Shown piece after piece: positions 36,901 to 47,858 of a stretch of 64,000 nucleotides of DNA. Made by a program: the position numbers and the translations under genes. Positions within the stretch are counted from its first letter, which is position 1. Each line of letters starts with the position of its first letter. The DNA comes from Azolla caroliniana. Its lineage: Eukaryota > Polypodiophyta. The stretch lies in NCBI GenBank assembly GCA_043228905.1, contig JBHGNT010000015.1:372001-436000 (forward strand), written 5' to 3'. The notes under the pieces are model-generated. The model did no database searches. It saw nothing but the letters and a program-made list of their open reading frames with translations, and was not told where the DNA came from.

Positions 36901-39900
36901 AGATGGTTGCTCAAGTGACAAATCAGACAATAATCTCTTGAGCCAAAAACACTATTGTAGCGTTGAATGTTGCTCTTTATTCAGCTTCAAAACTTGATGT
37001 TGCCACTGTTGGCTGCTTCTTGCTGAGCCAGGAAACACAAGAATTGCCAAGCATGAATCAATTGCCACTACATGAGACGAGCGTCATAGCAGCCAGCCCA
37101 ATCACTATCAGTGAAGGCTGTTAATGTAGATGAATTGACTTCTCCATAGGAGAGGCTGAAATCCATACTGCCTTTGAGGTAAACGGAAAACTCTCTTGGC
37201 TGCTTGCCAATGCTTGTTCTAGGGCTGTGCAATAAACCTGCATAATTGCGAAACTACATATTGAATGTTAGGTCACGTGTTGAACAAAAATATCAAACAG
37301 CCTACAACTTGCTGGTATAAGAGTACATCAGTTGGTTCTCCTTTGTCTTGATATGAAAATTTGAAACCTGCTTCTACAAGAGTGGAGTTTGGCTTACACT
37401 CTTCAAACCTGAATCGTTGTAGAAGCTTCTCGATGTACTTTCGTTCACTAAAAAATATGCCCCCCTCAACAATAATAAATTGAATGTTGAGATAGTAATG
37501 GAGATAACCAAGATCTATAAGTTCAAATGTCTTACTAAAATCAGCTTTGAAATCTGTGGTTTCTTGCTCATTAGGTCCTGTCATTAGCAAATCATCAACA
37601 TAAAGCACAACAATTAGTTATTTTTTGCCATCCTTTCGGACATAAAGAGTGCTTTCAGTTGGTCTGTTCACAAAACCGAGTTGAAGAAGATGAGCATGGA
37701 TGCTTGCATTCCACGCTCGAGGTGCTTGCTTCAAGCCATATAAACCTTTAAGTAGCCTGCAAACTTTAGTGTCTACACCTTTAATGACAAAACCCAGAGG
37801 TTGAGTTACAGAAATCTCTTCTTCTAAATCTCCATTTAAGAAGGCGGTTATAATGTCTAATTGGTGAACCTTCCATCCTTTATTTGCTCTTGTAGCAATT
37901 TTAGCTCTCATTGTAGTCATCCTTGAAGTGGGGGCGAAGGTTTCTTCTTAGTCTATCCCTTTTTTTGGGAATAGACTTTTGCTACAAGCCTTGCTTTAAA
38001 ACGATCGAGGCTACAATCTCCATTACACTTCAGTTTATAAATCCACTTTGTAGCAATTGCTTTTCTACCTTTAGGTAGATCACATAACTCCCAAGAGTTG
38101 TTCTTGTAGATGGACTCAAGTTCTGATTTCATGGTTTCAACCCAATGGTCATGTGCTAAAGTTTTGATTGCCTTGTTAAGAACATGATCTACATAATGCA
38201 CTTCAGCTTGCTGATTGCTTGACTTGGTTTTACCTTGAAGAGGAGATATACCAGTCATTTCAAAGAAGGCTTCGGTCCATTCCACAAGGTAAATGAATAC
38301 TAGGACGATCTATGCTTGGGACTGTTATTTGTAGACATCATGAGACTTAGAAACGTTGTTGGACAACAATGCAGTCACAAAACCTCATCAGCAAAGATCT
38401 ACCAAAACCTTCTTTAGCTCCAGCAGTCCTCGTTCTACAAGTCAACGAAGGGCTACACAAGTGAAGTTTCAACCACAAAATAGACATGTGTGCTGCACAG
38501 GTCATTTCTATCAGTACCAAAACCTCGTCACCCTTGTTATCTACAAATCCTAGCGATGATCACCCAACACTAAATGTGCTTCCCTCAATCGGAAACCTCT
38601 CCAACCTGGGATGGTCCATGTTAGAGATCATTTGAAAACATAAGTTTCAGATCAGCTAAGCTCATGTTTCAGTGCTTATCTAATAAGAATCTGGTATATT
38701 AGGGAATTTTACTACTTTAATTATATTAAGTTTAGTTTTTTGTTCTCAAACAGGAGACGGGATTTTATATCACATAGGATATTTTGGCCTCATAAAAGAC
38801 ATTAATATATCTTTATTTCCTTCTAGCCTGGCGTGTGAGATGTCTCTTTTTTAAACAAGCAAGGCACTGTTCAAGTACCACACACAAACTTTCCAATGAG
38901 AAACTTAATTCTCATGCTATCAACCATCCTACTAATCATTGCACACAATGCCAAAAGGTGCTAAATATTGTATGTGGAGCTATGAAGATATGTATCCCGG
39001 AGCAGCACGCATCCGAGGGACACAAAAGTCTGTGAATGCACCATTGGCCCATATCAGGCACATGTGAAGTATTTGTCTACAAGGATCACTAGTCGATATG
39101 GCATGCTCAACCTCTATCAGCAAACATATAAAACCACATGTAATGTCATACTCCATAGCAACATACACAGATGCAGATTAGCAAGCATGACAAGAGAAGT
39201 ATTATATGAGCATCTGCTCTGCAAGTTGCTGCCATTCAGGAATCAGAGCCACAAACCAAAGGATTCAAAATTAGTGGGTGGCAGACATACTACTCATAAA
39301 AGGATGGGGTTTGAGGGATCAAATTACCACCTATGAGATTGCCATCATTCCGTAGCAACACATGAAAGATAGGAGAAGGGAGTGGACTGCAGCTGAAAAA
39401 GTGTTGCTCTGTTGACTGACAGGGAACATATTAGTTCCATAAAGAGTTTCCAAGGATCTTCTCCTGGTAACATATCTCTCATACGCAATTTAACCCCACA
39501 AAGCTTGAAATTACATCTGAGAATTAATGACACCCAAGCCACCATTGTGGCAAGGAAGAACAATTGTATGCCAAGCAACTAGTGCATGTGTGTCCCGTTT
39601 AACCCACTAAGCTTGATTTCGCTTCTGGGGAAGGCAAAACGATGGCATGCAAAGCAACAATGCGTTTGTGGGCCATCACTGCCATACCACAGATAGTTCC
39701 AGATTAAGTGTTGAAGCTGGGACATGGTCCTCAAAGCAAATATGAGGCCCAATAGAACATGTGTTAATTTTGTGGGCCATCACTGCCATCATATTGATAG
39801 TTCCAGATTAAGTGTGGAAGCTGGGACATGGTCCTCGAAGCAAATGTGAGGCCTTGCTAAGGGTCTCTGCAAGGGATAAAAGTGTTGCTCATCAAATGGT

Positions 39901-41147
39901 GTACATTTTCGCCATTCCACATTTCAGCCCATCTGAAAATTCTTCAATCGTCTCTAAACATTGTTCATTAATGTCATACAGCATCATCCTATGCAAGTGT
40001 TAATGATCTACTAACACTCTTACCTCTCCCAGATTTATTTATTTTTTCTACACCCACTGTCATTATGTCACTGCACTTTGACTGTGGCTGAGCATTACAT
40101 GGATGTATTCTTTGGTGTCACAGGTCACTTCTTTTTTAAGGCATTTATATTCTCTATTACCAAAGGGATCACTATGTGTATATTCGCAATATAATTTTAC
40201 ACAACATTTATAATTTCAGCTAAGAAGATAACCTAAGATTTTAGGGAGTAATTTAGAGCTAAAAAACTATTATTTATATTATAACAAATGCTATTAAAAA
40301 TGAGTTGGCAACAATACCTACTGAGCTTTTCTCCTTCAAAGTCAAATTGTCCGGCTTATTTATGATGCAGCTATGCTTGAGGTCTAATTGGATTTCCAGG
40401 GGATCAGTAACATGTACAGGTGATTTCCCTTCCATAAGTGACTCCATCTCCATCACTTCGTTCTCAGAAGCTGGAACAATTGTCCCATCCTCTTCAACCT
40501 GCAAAGACCACACCAAACAAACGCACATTAAATCTTATAAAATCATTGTAAATTTGAAAAGAACACAATAAACCTGGCTCGAGCATTATTGATCTTTGCA
40601 AAGAGTATGCCACATAGATCATCTTTGGATGTTAATCATGCTCCAATGTCCAATGAGATCATCATTAGGTTTCTTTAACCCTTATTTAGTTCACATCATT
40701 CCAAAACATATATTTCTATAGAGAAACTAAGGTCAATCATAGATTTGATTTGAAGTTTCCCTTTATAATTTTATGACATATAACAATAAAGAAGTCAAGA
40801 AAAGACAATGGACAAATTTTTCGTCACCTCCATATGCATAACGATATTAGATGATCCTATCCACTCATGAGTTCCCCAAGCAGAAAAAAAACACTCATAA
40901 TCACCATAAGATTCAGGCTCTCTTAACAGATTAATTCATCTGATCAATGGAAAAGAAAGGAAAACAAACTCTCTAAGTTTTGAGTTCAAGCAACTTCCCA
41001 ATGAGTGAGAAGCAATTAATCATCGACTCTTTGGCAGAAAGTTCTGTAAACAAACTGCAGAAAGAGGTAACACACCCGAACTAACTTATATACTAATCGA
41101 TCTGTTGCATCCAGTAAAGCTTCTTCCCAATACTCCAAGAAAGCCAT
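27919..41147 (-). CDS. TRF-like single-MYB (telobox) DNA-binding protein
   Basis: Exons on the minus strand: 41147-41076, 40498-40318, 34652-34594, 34516-33053, 32971-32846, 30541-30191, 29412-29356 and 28062-27919; all phases agree and the total is about 817 aa. The MYB/SANT domain starts in the 30541-30191 exon (KYAHPWTVKEVVKLLEGV, GIGKWVDIKK). It is completed across an intron as TDVK then QKWRNLVRAS, the telobox, canonically VDxKDKWRN. A basic stretch KGKRKRKPTRR is a likely nuclear signal. The ISIRELHEAFRTT / KDKLWLKERITMGL segment is typical of plant TRF-like proteins (TRFL3/TRFL6 group), which are nuclear and bind telomere-type DNA or act as MYB regulators. The first exon (MAFLEYWEEALLDATDR) rests on frame and phase only. 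Introns 2 and 5 contain retrotransposon remnants. A triplicated linker is unusual (listed separately). Confidence 0.85.
28383..28525 (-). mobile_element. LINE 3'-tail copy in a TRF-like intron
   Basis: Minus-strand sequence contains atgtaatctcttgtttggtc followed by ttataggccatttttaagac, the same 3' UTR end seen at 4753-4860 and 43850-44040. Only the tail is present. Confidence 0.7.
31200..31545 (+). mobile_element. LINE 3'-end fragment in a TRF-like intron
   Basis: Plus-strand sequence reads acttgttacaccaacccttc followed by a tctatggtgtagaaacc-like version of the LVTP..LLYG(V/L)E motif, then the 3' tail with ttgttctcaaagacgagaca and ggccattttggctgc. It parallels 42720-44040 but lacks most of the middle. 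It joins directly to copia sequence at about 31545. Confidence 0.65.
31545..32340 (+). mobile_element. Ty1/copia pol remnant
   Basis: Plus-strand frames give KLKKSLYGFKQAPRQC, the conserved copia RT segment, then a LYIDDMQLV-like active-site region in another frame. Downstream are scrambled pieces such as SQLMANPSD. Frameshifts and stops show it is an old fragment. It lies antisense inside the TRF-like gene's fifth intron. Confidence 0.75.
33362..34105 (-). repeat. Three in-frame repeats within the TRF-like linker exon
   Basis: Within the large exon, units begin near 34105, 33841 and 33577, a 264-bp (88-codon) period. The third unit is shortened by about 15 codons. Shared landmarks are SDNGN, SAR, NRLPDTxFSL and a KKGxKR basic patch. 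The repeats keep the frame. Confidence 0.85.
36310..38290 (-). mobile_element. Ty1/copia retrotransposon remnant in TRF-like intron 2
   Basis: Minus-strand reading order is RT start (NSWELCDLPKGRKAIATKW, WKVHQLDIITAFLNGDLEEE, VCRLLKGLYGLKQAPRAW), active site MLYVDDLLMTG, then RNase H pieces (CIFTDSQSALDI, KHIEVHYHYVREQ). In-frame stops and frameshifts break it up. The 36310-36600 end looks like LTR DNA: on the minus strand it has three 47-bp repeats around aactaggttcacac and a ttatataaacc TATA. A second LTR was not recognised. The element has the same orientation as the host gene. Confidence 0.85.
38690..38825 (+). mobile_element. LINE 3'-tail copy
   Basis: It contains ttttttgttctcaaacagga and, after a diverged stretch, atattttggcctcataaaag with acattaatatatc, matching the terminal portion of the other LINE tails in the window. 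Only the tail is visible. Confidence 0.55.
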
Positions 41148-42479
41148 AAGCAAAATGTCCAAGGAAATATTTCCACCTTAGCTGCTCATATTCCTAAACA
41201 GTTTCAAAAGCATCAAAAAATTCAGTTACTTGAGACAAAGCGTTGGGATATATTGCATAATTCACTATAAAACATGCAAAACATTATCATACGCAGGTTA
41301 AATCATGTGTCAGAGAGATTAATGCCACATATTCTCAAAATAGTTAAATTATTAGCAAGTGATTTGTAATACAGTGTAAACTAAGTGTTGAAACTTAGGA
41401 AGAATGGCATTAATGGATAGTGATTTCATAGTACAGGGGAAAACTAAAAGTTACTAGCTTAGGTTCAACCAATATGTTGGAACTTAGGTTGGATAGCATT
41501 AACAGTTGTTGGTTTCATATACTACAGGGCACACCTAATAGTTAAACATTGTGGCATTGGTACGAAACCTTGCTAAATGTCTCTACCATGCGTCGAAATT
41601 TGGTGTGCAGATGGGTCACCCAAAGGGCTATGCTCACAAGCATAGACCTGACTCCTGACTGAGAGTCTTTTACTTCTGATAGATAGTGTGAAATGCACAG
41701 CTTAACAAACAGTTCAGAAATTAGCACAAATCTATGCAAGCATAAATGACTAACTATAAGTTTAATTTTCACCAACTTTGATTTCTGTCAAGAAACTAAA
41801 TGGATAAAATCCTAAAATCATCAAGATGCAACCTCTTCCTATAGGACTTTTCCGATAATTGTGCTCAAAATGACAATACCAGTCTTCCGTGTTTATATGG
41901 GATTCTTTGACTTGCATGTCAGATGGTGTTTAGGTTTCAGACATGCTGCTGGCTAAAGACCCTCATTCAAGTCTGGAGTAACATTAGACAGGGGGAACTT
42001 TTAATCATCTACTAGAGCATCTGTATTTATTGCTAGGAATACGTTTTTGCCAAGAACTCATGTTATTATTTATCCAATTGCTCTGTGGAACATAGGGTAG
42101 AGTTGTTTTGTGGTTTAAATTATTCCTTCCCGTTACAAGAGCAGAATCCTCCACAAAATCCAACTTTGGAAATAATTCTGTTAAAGTTGCTGCATCTGAT
42201 CTCCGATCTCTATGCATATGGATTATCTTACATGAATGCATTCCAGAATTGGCTTTGAAATATCAGAGCCTGATTAAAGTCTCTTCCCACTTTCCTTGTA
42301 CTGTACCTTATCAATTTCTTCTAGCTTGAGCTCTTAGCGCATTTGTATGGATGATATCATTCCTCATCCAAGCTGTAACTAACCTTATGCACCACCTCCT
42401 CATTAATTTGGCCTGGTTTGAGAGTGAACACTGGAAAACACAACTTGGCTGTTTAATGGCGTACCCCTAGCTAACAATC

Positions 42480-44040
42480 TCAATTACTGTTTGGATGAGT
42501 TTGTACCTCATGAGTTTAACACCACTCAAGAATGGTAAAAAGATCAGAACCAGAATACTTCTTGGGAGAGAAAAAGGTGGCATACAAACACTCCTTCACA
42601 TATGTAGGAGTAACATTCACAGGGCCGAGGTTCTCCTTAAGGGAGGCTGCTGGTGCTCAACTTTCTTGTGGATATGCACCTCGAGACACAATGTGCACAT
42701 TTGCAGTTCCAAGAGCTAAACTAAATTGTAGCTATTTGACATACTTGTGACGCCAACTCCTCTATGGAGTAGAAATGTGGGGACCGAGTCTAAACAAGGG
42801 AAATAACTGGAAAAATTTAGAGAGATCTACCTTTAGTCGCAACGATTGCCCACATGATATGGAATGAAGCATCGGTACCCCATGTTATAATCTGGGCACT
42901 ATAATTATCGTGGCACTATTCTCATCAGTGACCTATATCCACAGCTTTGGGAATTCCCTAAATGAAGGTACTCAGGGTTGGCACTTATGTCATCAAAACA
43001 ACTTGCTGAACATGGAGACATTCATTGTTGGTACGTTGAAATGTAACAATGGTTCGAGTCACATGGCATAAGCATAAATGCTCCACCCCCCATTCCAAAA
43101 TAGCTTGGATTGTCCTCATCTAGACATGACTAAAGTGGAAAAGAATAGAATGATCTGAACTGGTATTATTAACTTGGAAAACAATATAACATGGATCAGC
43201 CCCAAGTGGTAGGAAGATGCCCCACTATAAGACACTTTTTGCACACATTGGAGGATGGATTTTTCATCAGGACATCTTATATGGACATATGTCTATCCTA
43301 TGCGCTGAAGAGTGTGATAGGGCAGCAGTGAACTTCATCACATCCATTAGAAATTGAGGTAGGCAGACATGCACAAATACCTTTAGAAGCCAGAGTTTTC
43401 CAATTGCGTCATCAGGGAGTGGAAACTGAAGAGCATTATGTTTTTCATTGTAGTGTTTTTTTATGAAATAAGAGGGAGATACCATAGCCTCTTTCTACAC
43501 AAGGTAATGGAATATGAGGACAGACAGTGCTTGGGACTTTTCTTCCTAGAACACAAGAGACATAGGGAAAAGTTGTTGAAGGACAACCATGCAACCAGAA
43601 GAAAGAAAAATCACAACTCTCTTAAGCCCCATCACTCTTACTCATGCTACAAAATAATCAAGGGCACACAAATGGGCTCTTGATCATGACATACCAAAGG
43701 TGCTACAATAGATTGGGCAATGGAAACCTGCCACTGCAAGTGCTTCTCGCTTCGGAGCCTCTCCATTCTGGATCGACCTATGCTAGAGTTCTGTCGCAGA
43801 CAGAAATTACAATATATCTTATTTGAGAATCTTACATGTACCAATAACAAGATTCTTTAGTCACTTTTTATCTTATTTACTTTTTTTACTTGGTAACATT
43901 TATTTTGGTTTGTCATCTAAGTCGAGAGGTTTGTCGTCTAAAGTCGAGACAAGACTTAATATGTAATATTTTCTTTGGTCTTATAGCCCATTTTCGCCTC
44001 TTAAAATATGTTAATATATTTTTCTTTCTAGTTGAAGTTT
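42480..44040 (+). mobile_element. LINE 3' half (RT end, zinc knuckle, 3' UTR)
   Basis: The plus-strand frame at 42532 reads KHSFTYVGVTFTGPRFSLRE, a conserved plant LINE RT C-terminal motif. Degenerate sequence follows, then HQGVETEEHY and FYEIRGRYHSLF (parallel to the 5166-5764 copy). The 3' UTR ends near 44030 with cccattttcgcctcttaaaa. Stops and shifts throughout mark it as dead. It shares its whole 3' organisation with the intron copy at 4753-6180. Confidence 0.78.
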
Positions 44041-44639
44041 CTCGATCATATGGATGAAATCTGTATTGATTTTTCCAAGTTTCCAAGCTTACAATGTGCA
44101 CACCTGCAGATTGCCAAAAATAAAAGTGAAGAATAAACTGTTTTCATGCTCCATTAAATGTCTAGGAAAATCACTGAGCATTGTACTTTGCCTGTGGCCT
44201 TAACAAAGTGTGCATTTGGCTGTTCCAGATGTCCAAAGTTCAAGCATCTATTTCATTGCAGCAACGTCATTTAGAGCCTGCTTATCCAAGCATCTATAAT
44301 TAAAACATTACTCTTTGCAATGATTGTAACTTTTTGAATACGAATTCATCTCTTTGACTGCACCAAGGTTTCTCTTGGACAAAACATTCAGGGTTTTAGC
44401 ATGGAAAATTAGTTCTTCACTTTGAGTCTTTTCCAATTATGGGAGGACCACCCCAATATTTATTTATTTTGAGGATATGTTTAGCAATTAGCTGTTTTAC
44501 TATGAAGGCTTCCAGTGCACAAAATTTAAGCTTTTTTCTGATTCTTTTCTCTGCAAATTGGGGTTTTTCTGCTAGACGCAATAGGAAAATGGAACGGGAT
44601 AATCTTAATAATTGTTGCTAGCAACAGACATTCCCGCAT

Positions 44640-45310
44640 AGACACATTTTTACCACAGTTTTTTATGCATTTTTGACGACCTATTAAGTAAAAGTGCATC
44701 AAAAGCTCTGGACCTTCTTTTAATACATAATATAATGTTAATACCACAGTTTGCACAATTGAATCAAACTGCAGTTCTGCTGCAAAGATTGTTATTGAAT
44801 TCTGATCTTACAAAGAGGAAGTTATTTTACACGGTCCTCCTAATGCTATAGTTGCTGTTTTCAAAGCTAGATTTTGTTACAGAATACGATGATAGTAGAA
44901 AGTTTGCAAAATTGAATGAAATAGCAGTTTGCTGAGAAGCTTACTGCTGAATTCTGATATTATATGTAGGAGACAAAAGTTCTTAATATCAGACTTTCAC
45001 ATTTTGCAGAGTTGAATCAAAAAGTCGTTCAGCTGAGATAGATTTTCTTATCCAACTTTCTTTTACAAACGGCTGAAGGGTGGACAGGTTTCTTGCAGAC
45101 TGCGATGCCAGTACCATAGTTTTCAGAATCGAATGGACCACTGAGTTTTTCCACGGAAGATTACTGATCTTTCTTAACTGGAGACATAAAATGTTTTCCT
45201 ATCAAAGTTTCGCTACTGTTTCAGACGGCACAAGTTTACAATGTAATGCTAGTACTACAGTGTGCAGAATTGAAAACGAAACAGAAATTCTCCCTAGAAG
45301 ATTTTACAGT
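44640..45310 (+). repeat. Strongly diverged tandem array, about five units
   Basis: A motif resembling 'taccacagtttgcagaattgaatc...' followed by ctgctga/aga and attctgat recurs near 44740, 44892, 44990, 45110 and 45250. The gaat core positions are 44752, 44905, 45005, 45123 and 45264, spaced 100-153 bp. The last two units are also similar as protein in one open frame (45080-45364): CDASTIVFRIEWTTEF and CNASTTVCRIENETEI. Confidence 0.55.
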
Positions 45311-45570
45311 GTATTTCATACCTGGAGCTTTCCTTTTAGTCTTTGTCAGACTTCCGTTAGCTAATGTTGTGGCGACTGTCTAGAATTAAGTAGGAGCGGT
45401 CTTCCTGAACAAGAAGCTCATAAGAACAAGAGGAAGAGCAGAAAGGAGGTTAGAGAGGAGGAGGAGGAGGAGCTATGGCATCTGGAGCAGGCGATGGGGG
45501 ACATGAAAGGAGAAAGAAAGAAAGGCAGGAAGGTTTAACACAGGGTTTTTGGTCGTATGTAATTTCCGTC

Positions 45571-45748
45571 TCTTTTTTCTTTTTTTTCTTTTTTTCTTTT
45601 TTTCTTTTTTTCTTTTTTCTTTTTTCTTTTTTCTTTTTTTCTTTTTTCTTTTTTCTTTTTTCTTTTTTCTTTTTTCTTTTTTCTTTTTTCTTTTTCTTCT
45701 AATGCTTTTCTCTTTTTTCTTTTTTCTTTTTTCTTTTTTCTTTTTTTT
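45571..45748. repeat. Homopyrimidine (T5-7C)n tract
   Basis: About 178 bp almost purely of T runs punctuated by single C, interrupted once at about 45699-45712. Open frames over it are low-complexity artefacts. Confidence 0.95.
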
Positions 45749-45989
45749 ATGAAGTTGATAATGTAATTTCTATCTATTTGCAAAACTATCACCTTGAGAA
45801 AAAGGCTACATTGCATATGGCCTGATTCACATGGCCCCCAACCTTATTGTTAGGACAACACTTCACACTTTGGTTGTGTAGCAGAATCTTAGGCATGCTA
45901 TATATATCTTCTTCGTGAATACTTCCACATATACTAGTATGTCCAATGTCACGTGATCATGTTCGCGGACAACCCTAATCCTTATCCTA

Positions 45990-46004
45990 CCCCCCCCCCC
46001 CCCC
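45990..46004. repeat. C15 homopolymer
   Basis: An uninterrupted run of about 15 C. The length may be unreliable in the assembly. Confidence 0.9.
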
Positions 46005-47858
46005 AAATACACAACACATACATACAAAAGAAAAGGAATGTTTTCATCCCTGAAAACAAAGTTACAAACTAAAGGGAATCAACATTGTATTGTCATGTCA
46101 AGCATTTAGGTTAGGGATTGGTACGAATTGTTTACTCATAAATTTATGATGAGTTATGACACTAGCGTGCATGACGACTCGGGCGGGAGCATCATGAGAC
46201 AAGAAATTAATATCGAAAATGATGGTATGTGGTATTATTGTAAACTCAATCTTATGCCTATTTTATTTTCCAATGTGAAAGCTTTACCCCGCTGGTAATA
46301 AGTTCTAGATCATAGCCGACGAATAAATTAATACCAAGTACCCAATGTGAAGGATCTAGCGTTGAGACCAAATTTATACAACTATTACTTAGGCCCAAAA
46401 GCCCACAAAAGTAAAGATTTTATTCCATCATCTCAAGGTTGAAATATGCTCAAGTTCTTATTCCATTTGTCGTATATTTATAGAATGTCATGGCCCCTTG
46501 ACAAAATTAAACTCATACGGAAATTTTGACCAAGTGTTAGTGCCACTTGACATTTCATTTACCACTTTCTAAAATTTCAGCAATTTAACAACTAGTTGTC
46601 ATGTCTTTCTAGGTGCGTGATCTCGATAAATCACCTTGTGACTTACGGTTTTGATAATAAAAAAGAGAGAGAATACATCCCTTCCAAGTATTTCTTTGTG
46701 AGGGTTCTTTCACCATTGGAGTCGCTGAATTGTTCTACATCTACATGAATTTTATATCCAAGACAAAACACAAACAAATATACCATGATCACCTCCAAAT
46801 AAATTTATGAAATTGATCAAACTTGAAAGTAATTCTTAAAGGGGTCCCTCTCACCACTGAGGTCACTTTTAGTTGCTCCAAAATAATTCGTGTCTTTATT
46901 AGTGAGCAATGAGCAAATGTTCACATGATCAAGGGGTCCAAGTTAAGTTATGAAAGAATTGTCACTGCAAAAATTACATGAAAACCTATTATAAACACAT
47001 GTTGGATCATGCATCATATTTGTGGTTTACATGCATTGGAAAACTATAGCCCTTAATCAACAAAACTTGTCATAATGTCAAGAGATAATTCTCTCCTCTT
47101 GTCTTTCGGGAAGCACAGGAGGGTTCATTAAATGAGTAAAAATTCAAGACCTTTACAATTGTGGTTCCACACATAACGACGATGAAATTGCATTGCCTGC
47201 AAAAATGTTTCAATGCCAAAATTCTGTTGAATATTATGGCATAATCATCTAACTAGTTTAGCCATTGGTGTGCATTTCAGATTCATATATTTTGCACATA
47301 AGTCACAAAGCATGCTTACGATAGGTAACTCAACATTGAAAAGCAAGGTGCGCTACCACAGACTAATGTTCAGCGCTAAGCACTATGCTTAAAAACAATT
47401 AATGCAATAGTTTACCTCAACATTGAAAAGCTAGTCGCTCGCACCAAAGCTGATATTCAGAGCAAAGCAAAACCCCAAATCAGATGATTGCTTGATTTCT
47501 TAGTGCTGTCACTCTCTATAGACCCTCACAACTAAATGCTAACATGTAGGATGGGAACACAAAAATTAAAAGCGCAGTCAATTCCTACCGTTACAAAGTT
47601 AATACATTAATACCTTATCATGAATAAAAATGGGCAATTATCAAGATACCCCACCACTAAAGTTTTAAGTGATATCTCTCTCCTCTCCAATTACACTTAA
47701 AAAAGCTCAAGATTACTCCTCACTTGGGGCGCATGATATCAAAACATATCCTGGATCCATGTTCAGAGCTCATATACAAACTTGATTTACTGCTTTCAAA
47801 AAGGAACCGACATTTTTTAATTGGGAAGTTATATGCCCAAAAACTCTGGGAAATTCTT

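Larger units (their letters stand above)
41148..47858. other. Intergenic region upstream of TRF-like gene, downstream of ECT gene
   Basis: No host gene is supported. It contains the LINE fragment 42480-44040, a diverged tandem array (44640-45310), a homopyrimidine tract (45571-45748), a C15 run (45990-46004) and otherwise AT-rich DNA. From 46020 to 47858 I see no repeats or coding signal. Confidence 0.5.

Noticed and set aside
12720-41147. Functional link between intronic TTTAGGG arrays and the TRF-like gene in the same window
   Set aside because: Co-location over tens of kilobases is not evidence. TTTAGGG-like words are common in plant introns and leaders.
45475-45816. Open frames over the T5-7C tract
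   Set aside because: Low-complexity translation (F/L/S or K/R/E strings) of a simple repeat.
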